Both the position numbers and the translations under genes were made by a program. Shown piece after piece: positions 1-7,801 of a stretch of 39,990 nt of DNA. Position 1 is the first letter of the stretch, and each line of letters opens with the position of its first letter. The notes under the pieces were generated by a model that had not been told where the DNA came from, made no database searches, and worked only from the letters and a program-made list of their open reading frames with translations. This DNA is from Pseudomonadota bacterium (GTDB lineage: Bacteria > Pseudomonadota > Gammaproteobacteria > Burkholderiales > Gallionellaceae): positions 1-39,990 of the forward strand of contig JAJYYO010000032.1 of the NCBI GenBank assembly GCA_021800795.1. The letters are read 5' to 3'.

Positions 1-15
1 TAAAGGAGAAACATC

Positions 16-474
16 ATGAACGGAATCACGCGTTATAACCCGCTTGGCAGCACACTCACCCGTTTCGACCCATTTTTGGATATGGATGACATGTTTAATC
101 AGTTTATGATGCGCCCGCTTTCGCTGCTTCGCGAAGGAGTTGAGATGGAACCGCAGATCAGGATGGATGTGAAAGAGTCGGATGGCAAGTATCTGGTCAA
201 CGCGGAAATTCCCGGCGTGAACAAGGATGACATCCATGTGACCGTCGATGGCAACAGAGTGTCGATCAGCGCCGAAGTAAAACAGGAAAAAGATGTAAAA
301 GAAGGCGAGCGGGTGATCCGCAGCGAACGCAGCTACGGCAGGGCCTCCCGCAGCTTCACCCTGGCCGACGAAGTTGAACAGGACAAGATTCAGGCTAAAT
401 ACAACAACGGCGTGCTTGAACTCACGCTGCCCAAGAAACCCGGTGCGGGTCGCCGGGAAATTTCCATTTCATAA
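16..474 (+). CDS. Hsp20/alpha-crystallin family small heat-shock protein
   Basis: A 152-residue ATP-independent holdase chaperone that would bind unfolding proteins in the cytoplasm as oligomers. The alpha-crystallin domain runs from about residue 46 to the end. It contains the conserved strand around YNNGVLELTLPK near residues 129-140, and the C-terminus REISIS contains an I-x-I motif of the kind that docks into neighbouring subunits. The N-terminal 45 residues are Phe/Met/Leu rich, as is usual for the substrate-binding arm. The ATG is preceded by AAGGAG with good spacing, so the start is secure. Length fits class A bacterial sHSPs. The upstream promoter lies outside the window, so heat control (sigma-32 or ROSE element) cannot be judged. 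Family assignment is firm; which paralogue it is (IbpA-like or other) is not. Confidence 0.95.
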   Translation: MNGITRYNPLGSTLTRFDPFLDMDDMFNQFMMRPLSLLREGVEMEPQIRMDVKESDGKYLVNAEIPGVNKDDIHVTVDGNRVSISAEVKQEKDVKEGERVIRSERSYGRASRSFTLADEVEQDKIQAKYNNGVLELTLPKKPGAGRREISIS

Positions 475-600
475 AATGGTGCGCCGCAGGGACAAGCCGA
501 TGATACAGGTTTGTTCCTGCCGTTGGTGCTTCGCGCAGCGTAGGTGGTCGTGCCCGTTCGGACGGCTGGCGTAACAGCTACGTACTGATTGGAGATAACG

Positions 601-891
601 ATGACCATATCCATTCCGCTAACCCCGCCCGAGTATGACCAGGCGCGCGTGATCGAGCGCCCGGATGGTTTTTACTGGCAGGACAAGCTCACAGACGAAG
701 AGTACGGGCCTTTTTCAACGCTGCTCGAAGCAGTGCAGGACATGCAATATCATGACGATAACGGCTATGAAGAAGGCGAATCGCTGCAAGATGCGGAAGC
801 GGAGATCGGCATCTCCGACCGGATAGACCCGGAAACAGGTGAACCTGCGGAGGATTTGGAGCCGCATCTCAGCGACGAATGCCCTGTGTAA
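601..891 (+). CDS. small acidic conserved hypothetical protein
   Basis: A 96-residue protein I do not recognise by family. It is strongly acidic towards the C-terminus (many Glu/Asp after residue 50) and contains a short aromatic segment around ERPDGFYWQDKL. It has no signal peptide, membrane segment or cysteine cluster. I chose ATG 601 because GGAG lies six bases upstream. A TTG at 589 in the same frame would put GGAG inside the coding sequence. It lies 126 bp downstream of the hsp20 gene in the same orientation and could be cotranscribed with it. Composition and a good ribosome-binding site support a real gene; function is unknown. Confidence 0.7.
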   Translation: MTISIPLTPPEYDQARVIERPDGFYWQDKLTDEEYGPFSTLLEAVQDMQYHDDNGYEEGESLQDAEAEIGISDRIDPETGEPAEDLEPHLSDECPV

Positions 892-905
892 CGATGGGGG
901 TGCAG

Positions 906-936
906 GTTCCCGTATTTCATACGGGGCTCTGGGAAC
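906..936 (+). terminator. nested hairpin after the small acidic gene
   Basis: Just after the stop codon at 891 there is an inverted repeat CCCGTAT-TTC-ATACGGG (909-925). It is nested inside a second pair, GTTCCC (906-911) and GGGAAC (931-936). It could act as a transcription end or RNA-stabilising stem, but no run of T follows, so it is not a classical intrinsic terminator. Confidence 0.3.
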
Positions 937-980
937 GCTCAATCAGGAAGGTGCGCTGGTGCTGACCAATCTCCCGTTTC

Positions 981-1236
981 ATGCAGGTGAATCAGTCGAG
1001 GTATGTTCGCCTGCTTGAACTTACTCCCGAGATCGCGTTCGAATCGACTTGTTTGCCGGGAGATTTTCACCGCGATCCGGCTGATCAGATTATTGTTGCC
1101 ACCTCCCGCATTCACCGTATTTCATGGCGACTGTAGACACAAAAATTCTAGGAGCCTGTCGGACTTCTTTCGTGAGTGAAAGAAGTCCGACAGGCTCCTA
1201 ACCTACAATCACGTTGAAACATTGCTTTTGAGCTGA
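981..1236 (+). pseudogene. remnant of a PIN-domain (VapC-type) toxin gene
   Basis: Reading from 981 gives about 45 residues matching the C-terminal half of PIN-domain ribonuclease toxins: LLELTPEIAFEST, then LPGDFHRDPADQIIVATSR, the usual VapC segment with its acidic metal-binding residues. A different frame then reads ATVDTKIL up to about 1150, where a 48-bp palindrome begins. After the palindrome the reading resumes as TYNHVETL and a stop at 1234-1236. The VapC consensus near the end is roughly D-x-K-I-L-x-Y-x-H-V-x-T-L, so the palindrome splits the gene tail. The N-terminal half is missing and there is a frame change near 1116-1124, so the gene is dead. Family is recognised by motif only; the antitoxin partner is not visible. 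Confidence 0.7.
1149..1200. mobile_element. 48-bp perfect palindromic MITE/REP-like element with TA flanks
   Basis: Two perfect complementary arms of 23 bases (1149-1171 and 1178-1200) enclose the six-base loop GTGAGT. The arm begins TAGGAGCCTGTCGGACTTC. If the outer TA pairs are taken as a duplicated target, the element is 1151-1198. Removing one copy of element plus TA (50 bp) rejoins the PIN remnant in frame as ...DTKIL-TYNHVETL. This points to insertion of a short non-autonomous element with a TA target duplication, as for IS630/mariner-type transposition. The hairpin may now also serve as a bidirectional terminator between the remnant and ubiB. No transposase is in the window. Confidence 0.65.
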
Positions 1237-1256
1237 TCAGCGATTGTCTCTCAAAA

Positions 1257-2771
1257 TTAACCCCGCAGCAGCCAGACAGTCTGCAGCAGCAGGATTCCCA
1301 CAATAAAAGCCAGCAAGGTGTTGCGGCGCTGTTGCTGCCTTAGCAGCTGCTGCATGGCGCTCTCCATACCGGCAGCGGGATTATCGTTCAAACGCTGATG
1401 CAGCAGGCGCGGCAGATGAGGGATGAGCGTGGCGTAACGCGGCGCTTCCTCGCGCAACGACTTGAAAAATCCGCGCCAGCCTATCTGTTCGCTCATCCAG
1501 CGTTCCAGCCAGGGTTTGGCGGTTTTCCATAAATCCAGTTCCGGATCGAGCTGCAATCCCAGCCCTTCGATGTTGAGCAATGTTTTTTGCAGCAACACCA
1601 GTTGCGGCTGGATTTCGATGCCGAAACGGCGTGAAGTCTGAAACAGGCGCAACAGCACGCGGCCAAAGGACACTTCGCGCAATGGCTTGTCAAAGATGGG
1701 TTCGCAGACTGCCCGTATCGCCGATTCAAGTTCATCAACCCGGGTGTTTTTCGGCGCCCAGCCGGATTCGATGTGAACTTCGGCGACGCGTTTGTAATCG
1801 CGCCGGAAGAAGGCGATAAAGTTCTGTGCGAGGTAGTGTTTGTCGACATCGGTGAGGGTGCCCATGATGCCGAAATCCAGCGCAATATAGCGCCCATCGG
1901 CAGCTACCTGAACGTTGCCCGGATGCATGTCCGCGTGGAAAAATCCGTCGCGAAATACCTGAGTGTAGAAAATCTCGACCCCGTTGGCCGCCAGTTTTGG
2001 AATATCCACACCAGCCGCCCTTAACGCATCTACCTGGCTGACCGGCATGCCATACATGCGTTCCATGACCATCACATCCGTCGTGCAGTAATCCCAATAC
2101 ATTTCGGGCACTCGCAGCAGCCCGGAGTCCGAAAAATTGCGCCTGAGCTGGCTGCCGTTGGCGGCCTCGCGGGTCAGATCCAGCTCGTCGGACAGATGCT
2201 TTTCAAATTCTTCGATGACGAGGCGCGGCTTGAGTCGGCGTCCGTCGGCCCAAAGCCACTCGATCAAATCGGCGGCAATCTTGATCAGCGCGATGTCGTG
2301 CGCGATGGTAAGCTTGATGCCGGGGCGCAGTATCTTGACCGCGACCTCGCGATGATCGTGCAGTACGGCAAAATGCACCTGAGCCACAGATGCGCTGGCT
2401 ATCGGCGTTTCCTCGAAACTTTTGAATGTTTCGAGCAGGGGTTTTTTGTATGTCGCCTCCAGCAGGGCGATTGCAAGACTGGAGGAAAACGGCGGCACCT
2501 GATCCTGCAACTTGGCCAGTTCGTCGGCAAGATCGGCGGGCATCAAATCCCGCCGGGTGGAGAGCATCTGTCCGAACTTGACAAAAATAGGACCCAGACT
2601 TTCCAACGCCTGTCGCAGCCGGACTGCTCTGGGCTCGGAAATATTGCGCAGGAAAAGCAATCTGTTCAATGGAACGCGCATCCAGCGCACGCGTTCATGC
2701 GAGAGCAGGAACTCATCCAGCCCGAAGTTCAGTACGACAAAAATGATTTTGAAGAGTCGAAAAAAGCGCAT
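1257..2771 (-). CDS. ubiB: UbiB, atypical kinase-like ATPase for ubiquinone biosynthesis
   Basis: A 504-residue UbiB/ADCK-family protein needed for coenzyme Q biosynthesis. It is thought to act as a membrane-associated ATPase that helps extract or present lipid intermediates. Family hallmarks are present: the KxGQ motif as KFGQ near residues 65-68, an ASASVAQVH segment near 125-133, the VAVK lysine near 146, a HADMHPGN catalytic-loop-like segment and a DFG motif (ALDFGI). A C-terminal hydrophobic helix ([17 protein letters not shown]) anchors it in the inner membrane. The reading frame extends upstream, but ATG 2771 gives the normal N-terminus [10 protein letters not shown]. ubiJ ends seven bases upstream, so the two are cotranscribed. 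The 3' end faces the PIN remnant. Confidence 0.96.
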   Translation of the reverse strand: MRFFRLFKIIFVVLNFGLDEFLLSHERVRWMRVPLNRLLFLRNISEPRAVRLRQALESLGPIFVKFGQMLSTRRDLMPADLADELAKLQDQVPPFSSSLAIALLEATYKKPLLETFKSFEETPIASASVAQVHFAVLHDHREVAVKILRPGIKLTIAHDIALIKIAADLIEWLWADGRRLKPRLVIEEFEKHLSDELDLTREAANGSQLRRNFSDSGLLRVPEMYWDYCTTDVMVMERMYGMPVSQVDALRAAGVDIPKLAANGVEIFYTQVFRDGFFHADMHPGNVQVAADGRYIALDFGIMGTLTDVDKHYLAQNFIAFFRRDYKRVAEVHIESGWAPKNTRVDELESAIRAVCEPIFDKPLREVSFGRVLLRLFQTSRRFGIEIQPQLVLLQKTLLNIEGLGLQLDPELDLWKTAKPWLERWMSEQIGWRGFFKSLREEAPRYATLIPHLPRLLHQRLNDNPAAGMESAMQQLLRQQQRRNTLLAFIVGILLLQTVWLLRG

Positions 2772-2778
2772 GTGACGA

Positions 2779-3354
2779 TTATTCCCTGCCTGACAGTCGC
2801 GCCACGCGTTGTTGCAGGCGTGCGATGTCGTCGCGCAGTGCGTCCACCTGCTGCATGAAGGCTGCGATATGCCGAGGTTTTGCGAGCAGCGGGCGTTCTT
2901 CCGTAAAGTATTCCGCGACAGCCTGCGCCAGATTGAGTGCCGATGCGCCCAGCTGTTGTTGTTTGCTCTGCACCGCCTGTACGATGCGTTCTGCCGCGAT
3001 GTCACCGGTGACAAGGCTCAAGTCTTCCGCAACATCCCAGCGCAGATTGCGCGACAGGAAAAAAATCTCAGCCAGCAAGGCTGCATCGCCTGAGCTTTGA
3101 ATTTCGCTGTGAGCCAGCTCATCATGCAAAGCCAGTCGCGGCAACAGCGACGGTGCGATACAGCACACTGCATCGGCGCCAGCGGCAATATCGGCGCTGC
3201 CAACCATGCCGTCCGGCAGTATGGTGCAGGCAAAGGATAACGGCGCAATTTCAAAGCGCACCGTCTTGCCGCTGAACCGTTCCAGACGAGCCGAGGCCCA
3301 ACTGTTCTGTGCGAGCAAATGATTCAATGCTGTCGCAGAGAACTGGGGAATCAT
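2779..3354 (-). CDS. ubiJ: UbiJ, SCP2-domain accessory factor of ubiquinone biosynthesis
   Basis: A 191-residue soluble lipid-binding accessory protein. In E. coli UbiJ and UbiK organise the aerobic Ubi complex and bind ubiquinone precursors in an SCP2 fold. Here the N-terminal region, about residues 15-110, has the SCP2-like hydrophobic pattern. The C-terminal 35 residues form a likely coiled coil ([22 protein letters not shown]), as in UbiJ. ATG 3354 overlaps the stop of the upstream Tim44-like gene as ATGA, arguing for translational coupling. The longer frame start at 3390 would intrude into that gene. Position directly before ubiB, as in gammaproteobacteria, supports the assignment more than residue identity does. 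Confidence 0.88.
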   Translation of the reverse strand: MIPQFSATALNHLLAQNSWASARLERFSGKTVRFEIAPLSFACTILPDGMVGSADIAAGADAVCCIAPSLLPRLALHDELAHSEIQSSGDAALLAEIFFLSRNLRWDVAEDLSLVTGDIAAERIVQAVQSKQQQLGASALNLAQAVAEYFTEERPLLAKPRHIAAFMQQVDALRDDIARLQQRVARLSGRE

Positions 3355-4154
3355 GGCAGCTTGGTTTGTTGTATACCCGCCAGCAGCCACACCGACTTGT
3401 CATCCTTCAGGTTTTTCTGCACATGCCAGATTTCATCCACACTCTCCGGAGCGCCGTTGTTCTCGCGCAACTGACCGGTGAAGCGCACGCTGGCGATTGC
3501 CCAGTCGCCCTCATTCGCCACTTCCAGCAAATCAGTATTGATCGCAATCACCTCGGTATTCTGGATTGCAGCATCACGCTCCTGCATCTGCATGGAAATC
3601 TCGGCGAACATTTCAGGCGTGGTGTATTCACGGATGTCGTTCAGATCGCGGCGGTCATTCGCTGCCTGCAAACGGATGAACGAAGTTTTGGCGCTGCGCA
3701 GAAAGCTCTCTACCGGAAAATCAGCCGGGATATGCCCGCTTCGCGGCGCAGCGCTGCCACCCGAGTACTGTTGTTGCAGCGGTGCCTGATAAGGCGCGCC
3801 CGCTCCGGCATATTGCATGGGGGCTTGTTGTTTCTTGCGAAACATGGAAATCACAAACATCACAGCCACGCCTGCCAGAACCAGCATGAGTATGTTGCCC
3901 AACGCGCCGCCGCCCAGCACACCGGCAAACATCGCACCCAGGCTTGCGCCGATTGCAAGACCTGCCAATGGGCCCAGCCACTTGTTGCCGGCAGATGCGG
4001 GAGCGGCTGTCGGCGATTTCTGCGCCTGCTGCGGAGCCATCGTCCGCTGCTTGCCGAAACTGCTGCCGCCGCCAAAACGTTTGGCTTCCGCCGTTGCGGC
4101 AAACAAACTCAGACAAGTTAAAGCAATCGTCAACAACATCAATAATTTTTTCAT
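3351..4154 (-). CDS. Tim44-like domain membrane protein
   Basis: A 267-residue protein with a signal-like N-terminus (residues 1-24), a Gln/Pro/Ala-rich linker and two closely spaced Gly/Ala-rich hydrophobic segments (about 58-82 and 86-103). A Tim44-like C-terminal domain (about 145-265) includes the segment FLRSAKTSFIRLQAANDRRD, typical of this family, whose fold resembles the inner-membrane-binding domain of mitochondrial Tim44. The bacterial role is not established. ATG 4154 is preceded by GAGGA; the upstream in-frame start at 4199 lacks the signal arrangement. It overlaps ubiJ by four bases, so it probably heads the ubiJ-ubiB operon. Many betaproteobacteria carry this gene next to ubiB, which suggests a membrane-linked role, though that is inference. 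Confidence 0.85.
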   Translation of the reverse strand: MKKLLMLLTIALTCLSLFAATAEAKRFGGGSSFGKQRTMAPQQAQKSPTAAPASAGNKWLGPLAGLAIGASLGAMFAGVLGGGALGNILMLVLAGVAVMFVISMFRKKQQAPMQYAGAGAPYQAPLQQQYSGGSAAPRSGHIPADFPVESFLRSAKTSFIRLQAANDRRDLNDIREYTTPEMFAEISMQMQERDAAIQNTEVIAINTDLLEVANEGDWAIASVRFTGQLRENNGAPESVDEIWHVQKNLKDDKSVWLLAGIQQTKLP

Positions 4155-4271
4155 GTATTCCTCATTCGTCGGATGAAACGGGGCGAAGTATAACAGCAAC
4201 CTTATCGTTGCCGAGATACTGCCGATCAGGCAGCCTTGTTCAGGATAGGCTTACCCTTGCAAGGTTATTCA

Positions 4272-4643
4272 TTACCTGACAATTTTGACCGCAGTCACGA
4301 AATATTCGGTTTCGCCGAAGCAGGAAGTCGGCAGCCCCTTGTGCTGCTCATAGGTGAGCGCAACGCGTTGGCCAACACCCGCATTGATTTGCCGCGCGAT
4401 GGCCTCATCCCGCACCGAAAAGTTGAATTTTTCTGGTGCGGCCCCTGGCAGCGCAACCAGAGACAGCTCGCCCTCCCAGGTCTTGCACAACCATCCCTTT
4501 TTGGACAGCTTTTGCATAAAACCTGCGCGTTCCCCGTCTGAATAACTCCAGTGCAAGGCTATCCAGATATAGGCGGCGAAGCCTGTGGCGATCATGGCGA
4601 TAAAACTCAGGCCGAATACTGCGACGCGCTTGGTGGTGAACAT
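4272..4643 (-). CDS. conserved hypothetical membrane-anchored protein
   Basis: A 123-residue protein with one N-terminal transmembrane helix (about residues 9-31, VFGLSFIAMIATGFAAYIWIAL). A small soluble domain, probably periplasmic, contains two conserved-looking stretches (HWSYSDGERAGFMQKLSKKG and KTWEGEL) and two cysteines near residues 53 and 108 that could pair. I know similar proteins only as hypothetical proteins of Proteobacteria. It stands alone, about 117 bp upstream of the Tim44-like gene and on the same strand, with a 47-bp gap to the pseudouridine synthase gene end. The coding frame is consistent and the start ATG is unambiguous; function is unknown. Confidence 0.75.
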   Translation of the reverse strand: MFTTKRVAVFGLSFIAMIATGFAAYIWIALHWSYSDGERAGFMQKLSKKGWLCKTWEGELSLVALPGAAPEKFNFSVRDEAIARQINAGVGQRVALTYEQHKGLPTSCFGETEYFVTAVKIVR

Positions 4644-4690
4644 AAAGGTTCCTGACTGTGAACAGACTGCGCCATTATAACGAAAGTCAT

Positions 4691-5329
4691 TCAGAACATC
4701 GGCGCGCGCACAAAGCTGAGCGGCAAATGGCCTGACGGGTGAGGCAAACTTAACGACAGGGCGTGTAACAGCAGTCGTGGCGCACTCGCAGGAACTCCAT
4801 ACAAGGCATCGCCTAAAATCGGGTGACCAATTGCCGCCATATGTACGCGTAACTGATGGGTTCGACCGGTTATCGGTGTCAGTTCCATTCGTGTGCTGTC
4901 GACGTACCTCGCCAGCACACGGTAGAACGTCTGCGAAGGTTTGCCCGATTCATTATCGATCTTGCGCAGCGGTCGATTGGGCCAGTCGGCGGCGATAGGC
5001 AGATTGACTTCACCGATTTCAGCTTGCACCGTTCCTGCCACTACCGCCACATAGCGCTTGGTAACGGAGCGCTCACGGAACATTTCGGACAGGCGGCGCT
5101 GCATTTCCACACCGCGTGCAAATACCAGCAGGCCGGATGTTGCCATGTCGAGGCGATGCACGATCAGCGCATCAGGAAAATCTTTCTGGACTCTTGCGGA
5201 CAGGCAGTCCTGCCTGTCCGCTCCTCGCCCCGGAACCGACAGCAGACCGGCAGGCTTGTTCACCACCAGCAGGGACTCGTCGCAGTAGACCAAGTCGAGG
5301 CCGCTGTCGGCGGGCGGTACGTAATGCAT
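4691..5329 (-). CDS. rluA: RluA-family rRNA/tRNA pseudouridine synthase
   Basis: A 212-residue pseudouridine synthase of the RluA type, which isomerises specific uridines. In E. coli RluA modifies U746 of 23S rRNA and U32 of some tRNAs. The catalytic motif HRLDMATSG is present with Asp at about residue 61. The conserved VNKPAGLLSVPGR (about 23-35) and GRTHQLRVHMAAIGHPILGD segments are also there. There is no N-terminal S4 domain, which fits RluA rather than RluC/RluD. Length is close to E. coli RluA (219). A DNA palindrome (5196-5221) lies inside the frame but encodes ordinary family sequence. The substrate is inferred from subfamily; other small RluA-like enzymes are possible. Confidence 0.88.
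   Translation of the reverse strand: MHYVPPADSGLDLVYCDESLLVVNKPAGLLSVPGRGADRQDCLSARVQKDFPDALIVHRLDMATSGLLVFARGVEMQRRLSEMFRERSVTKRYVAVVAGTVQAEIGEVNLPIAADWPNRPLRKIDNESGKPSQTFYRVLARYVDSTRMELTPITGRTHQLRVHMAAIGHPILGDALYGVPASAPRLLLHALSLSLPHPSGHLPLSFVRAPMF
5196..5221. repeat. 26-bp palindrome inside the pseudouridine synthase gene
   Basis: Arms GCGGACAGGCA (5196-5206) and TGCCTGTCCGC (5211-5221) are perfectly complementary around GTCC. The site encodes part of the stretch DRQDCLSARV, which has normal family length, so this is not an insertion. It may be chance or a REP-like or binding signal. Confidence 0.45.
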
Positions 5330-5372
5330 CTCTCGCGCTGGCCGGCGTTAATATGAAACTCGCGAAGCGACG

Positions 5373-5415
5373 AGCCGTACCCCTCGCCGACGGGAGAGGG
5401 GGAACGGGGGTGAGG
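5373..5415. repeat. G/C-rich intergenic repeat-like hairpin
   Basis: In the 181-bp gap between the pseudouridine synthase and YjdM/PhnA genes lies a C-rich then G-rich stretch, reading on the minus strand as CCCTCACCCCCGTTCCCCC followed by CTCTCCC and GGCGAGGGG. It can fold on itself (CCCCTC with GAGGGG). Motifs of this kind are scattered in many proteobacterial genomes as intergenic repeats. No second copy is in the window. Confidence 0.4.
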
Positions 5416-5418
5416 GAA

Positions 5419-5510
5419 CGATCATGGCAGGTTTGCGAGTTGATGCCCGCAGGGCATCATCCCTGCGAGAATCTTTTGCATTATCAGGTGTGCCTTTTTT
5501 GCCATGATCG
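5419..5510. repeat. inverted repeat flanking the 3' end of the yjdM gene
   Basis: CGATCATGGCA (5419-5429) is repeated inverted as TGCCATGATCG (5500-5510), with the right arm directly next to the yjdM stop codon. Between them is a tight hairpin TGATGCCC-GCA-GGGCATCA (5441-5459). On the minus strand the arm at 5500-5510 is followed by GGCA and six A's, so this is not a simple U-run terminator. The structure could cap the transcript end of yjdM. Confidence 0.45.
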
Positions 5511-5852
5511 TCAGGCCTTCTTCACGAACTCGGTCTTCAGCTGCATCGCGCCGATGCCGTCGATCTTGCAGTCGATATCATGGTCGCCATCAACCAGACG
5601 GATATTTTTAACCTTGGTGCCCACCTTGACGACCGAAGAAGAGCCCTTGACCTTCAGATCCTTGATTACCGTGACCGAATCGCCGTCATTCAGTATGTTG
5701 CCAAAAGCGTCTTTATAGACGCGCTGCCGCTCTCCGCCTTCGACGGAGGTATTTTTAGACCATTCGTGCGCGCATTCTGGGCAGATGTAATTGTCGCCAT
5801 TTTCGTAGGTGAATTCAGAACTGCATAGCGGGCATTTTGGCAAAGCGGTCAT
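5511..5852 (-). CDS. yjdM: YjdM/PhnA-family zinc-ribbon protein
   Basis: A 113-residue protein of the YjdM (formerly PhnA) family. The N-terminal zinc ribbon has two CxxC pairs (Cys7/Cys10 and Cys24/Cys27: PKCPLCSSE and [10 protein letters not shown]). It is followed by the conserved small beta domain with [25 protein letters not shown]. Despite the old name, E. coli PhnA is not part of the phosphonate operon and its role is unclear. It should not be taken for phosphonoacetate hydrolase. Family and length match very well. The gene stands alone between repeat-rich spacers, so its context gives no further hint. Confidence 0.92.
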   Translation of the reverse strand: MTALPKCPLCSSEFTYENGDNYICPECAHEWSKNTSVEGGERQRVYKDAFGNILNDGDSVTVIKDLKVKGSSSVVKVGTKVKNIRLVDGDHDIDCKIDGIGAMQLKTEFVKKA

Positions 5853-6011
5853 GGGGTTTCCTGTGGTTTATTAATGGTGAAAAATGGGGACAGCTATGCG
5901 GCCGGATACCTCTCTCGGCTTTCCAGAATCCCCCAGGTCACGCAGCGCATTCGACAGAGGGCCAAACCAGTTCGGCGGTAGCGCATATCCACGATGCACT
6001 GCATCCCGCGA
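5853..6011. other. intergenic spacer, nothing recognised
   Basis: This is a 159-bp spacer between two minus-strand genes. I see no convincing gene, repeat or promoter motif in it. Confidence 0.5.
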
Positions 6012-6479
6012 CTATTCCTCCGGAAGCTGCCTGTTTTTTTGCAAGGGTGCCCGCTCCATTATCCAGTATGTTATGCCGAGGGATAACAGCGAGAAAGCCA
6101 GGCCGGCCAGGGTCAAAGCCGAAATGTCAGCCATCTCGGACACTATAAACTGCCGTGATACGGCGAGAATTGCGATCAGCACGACAGTTTTTACGATGAC
6201 CTCGCGACCGTCTTCGATGTAGGTATGCATGATTATCCGGCTGAACTCTATGGCAATCAGCAGTGTCATGACCATACCGAATGCGGATTGGAAAGCGCTG
6301 TGATCAAGCGTGTTAAAAGCGCCGTGAAGAACAAGATGATAAGTCTCAACAACCAGTCCCCAAAAGGCTGCGAGAATCATGATTGAAATCAGAATAACGA
6401 GCCCCATCATTACGAAAACTTCAAATTGATGGAAAAATGTCGATATGGCGTGTTTTTTAAGTTTGTCGTATTTGTTCAT
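6012..6479 (-). CDS. PsiE-like phosphate-starvation-inducible membrane protein
   Basis: A 155-residue integral membrane protein with four predicted helices: FVMMGLVILISIMILAAFWGLVV, a second near AFGMVMTLLIAIEF, a third near VKTVVLIAILAVSRQFIV, and a C-terminal one. The conserved patch EFSRIIMHTYIEDGREVIVKTVVLIAILAVSRQ is characteristic of the PsiE family. In E. coli, PsiE is induced by phosphate starvation through PhoB; its biochemical role is unknown. No Pho box was recognised upstream here. It stands alone, with 196 bp of spacer towards ubiE that holds no gene I can support. Confidence 0.85.
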   Translation of the reverse strand: MNKYDKLKKHAISTFFHQFEVFVMMGLVILISIMILAAFWGLVVETYHLVLHGAFNTLDHSAFQSAFGMVMTLLIAIEFSRIIMHTYIEDGREVIVKTVVLIAILAVSRQFIVSEMADISALTLAGLAFSLLSLGITYWIMERAPLQKNRQLPEE

Positions 6480-6675
6480 GCTGGTCTGGTTACCGAAAAC
6501 GTAAAAACTCTGTCAACCTGAGACCATTTACATGGCTCAGCACGATCTCCGCCGTTATTTCTTCCCATCGGAAGGCGGGGAAATCGTCACCCATTGTCGC
6601 GTCCTGTTCAATAATACGATTGCGCAGACCGGGTCTGACTGAAAACTTGTGAAATAGTTCGTAATACTGACACCA

Positions 6676-7407
6676 TCACAATTTATATCCTCTATGCACG
6701 GCGACTACGCCGCCGGTCAGATTAAAGTATTCGACGCGCTCAAGACCCGCATCCAGCATCATCTGTTTTAATTCTTCCTGCCCCGGATGCATGCGGATGG
6801 ATTCGGCAAGATAGCGGTAACTGTCGGCATCGTTCGCGATGAGCTTGCCCATTTGCGGTAACAGCTTGAAGGAGTAAAAATCGTAGGCTTTTTCCAGCGG
6901 AGCGGCTATTTTGGAAAATTCCAGCACGATGACTCGCCCGCCCGGCTTGAGCACGCGTTTCATCTCGCGCAGCGCGGCGTCCTTGTGCGTGACGTTGCGC
7001 AAACCAAAGGCGATGCTCACGCAATCGAAATAGTTGTCCGGAAAGGGCAGGTGCTCGGCATCGCACTGGGCAACCGGGTTATTGGCGCCTTCGTCGAGCA
7101 GACGGTCGCGTCCCACGCGCAGCATGGCATTGTTGATGTCGGTGAGCACGACCTGCCCGCTGCTGCCGACTTGTTTCAGAAACAACCGCGACAGATCGGC
7201 CGAACCGCCTGCCACATCCAGCACGCGCTGGCCCGTTCGCACGCCGCTGACGCTGACCGCAAAACGCTTCCAGATGCGGTGCAGTCCTGCCGACATCAGA
7301 TCGTTCATGACGTCGTATTTGCCGGCGACCGAGGTAAACACACCTGCGACGCGTTTTGCCTTGTCTTTTTCGTCTACGGTCTCGAAACCGAAATGGGTAT
7401 TGCTCAT
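6676..7407 (-). CDS. ubiE: UbiE, demethylmenaquinone/demethoxy-benzoquinol C-methyltransferase
   Basis: A SAM-dependent C-methyltransferase that methylates 2-octaprenyl-6-methoxy-1,4-benzoquinol (ubiquinone pathway) and, where menaquinone is made, demethylmenaquinol. The protein has 243 residues and the diagnostic UbiE signature [18 protein letters not shown] near 31-48. SAM motif I is [12 protein letters not shown] (about 62-73; GGTGD is more usual, so the SA is a small variation). [22 protein letters not shown] and the terminal [15 protein letters not shown] are also present. ATG 7407 is preferred over the adjacent ATG 7410 because AGGAG is then six bases away. It is the last gene of a minus-strand series starting at lpoA, 46 bp after the DUF971 gene. 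Together with ubiB and ubiJ it places quinone synthesis in this region. Confidence 0.96.
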   Translation of the reverse strand: MSNTHFGFETVDEKDKAKRVAGVFTSVAGKYDVMNDLMSAGLHRIWKRFAVSVSGVRTGQRVLDVAGGSADLSRLFLKQVGSSGQVVLTDINNAMLRVGRDRLLDEGANNPVAQCDAEHLPFPDNYFDCVSIAFGLRNVTHKDAALREMKRVLKPGGRVIVLEFSKIAAPLEKAYDFYSFKLLPQMGKLIANDADSYRYLAESIRMHPGQEELKQMMLDAGLERVEYFNLTGGVVAVHRGYKL

Positions 7408-7453
7408 CATTTGCTCCTGAAAAATGACTCCCTCTGTCTTCGGGAGAGTAAGC

Positions 7454-7801
7454 TTAGTCGCGGCTCTTGCCTGCGGCTGCCAGGCGGGTCAGATAGTCAT
7501 GCCACATGCCGTCCTGATATTTGCCCAGTTCTTGCAGATATTGCCATGTATAAAGCCCGCTATCGTGCCCGTCGTCGAATATCAGCTTGATCGCATAAGT
7601 CCCCACCGGTTCGACACCGGTGAGCAGGACGTTGCGCTTGCCGGTTTGCAGCACTTCCTGTCCGGGGCCGTGCCCGCGTACTTCTGCCGATGGTGAGAAT
7701 ACGCGCAGAAACTCGAACGGCCACTGGTAGCGTGTGTCATCATCGAAGGCGATTTCGAGCGTCCTGGATTTCTGGTGCAGGATGATTTCAGTAGGGTTCA
7801 T
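7454..7801 (-). CDS. DUF971 / gamma-butyrobetaine hydroxylase-like N-terminal domain protein
   Basis: A 115-residue single-domain protein of the DUF971 family (GBBH-like N-terminal fold). It contains the family pattern [24 protein letters not shown], then a G-rich loop and [28 protein letters not shown]. In eukaryotes this domain is joined to dioxygenases and in some Fe-S proteins (ApbC/Mrp fusions). The stand-alone bacterial form is a candidate Fe-S-related or metabolite-binding protein of unknown role. The ATG overlaps the stop of the upstream heptose adenylyltransferase gene as ATGA, and ubiE follows. The DUF971-ubiE pairing is common in Betaproteobacteria. Confidence 0.9.
   Translation of the reverse strand: MNPTEIILHQKSRTLEIAFDDDTRYQWPFEFLRVFSPSAEVRGHGPGQEVLQTGKRNVLLTGVEPVGTYAIKLIFDDGHDSGLYTWQYLQELGKYQDGMWHDYLTRLAAAGKSRD

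Noticed and set aside
1149..1200. CRISPR-like or ordinary intrinsic terminator interpretation of the palindrome
   Set aside because: There is only one copy, no spacer array and no T-run; the reconstructed reading frame across it favours insertion.
2196..2858. Plus-strand open frame of 220 codons opposite ubiB
   Set aside because: It is antisense to the clear ubiB/ubiJ coding region, with no ribosome-binding site; its amino-acid composition is that of a shadow frame.
6532..6642. A 36-codon open frame on the plus strand (MAQHDLRRYFF...) and a 34-codon one on the minus strand in the psiE-ubiE spacer
   Set aside because: Both strands look equally gene-like, neither has a ribosome-binding site or a family I recognise, and they exclude each other.
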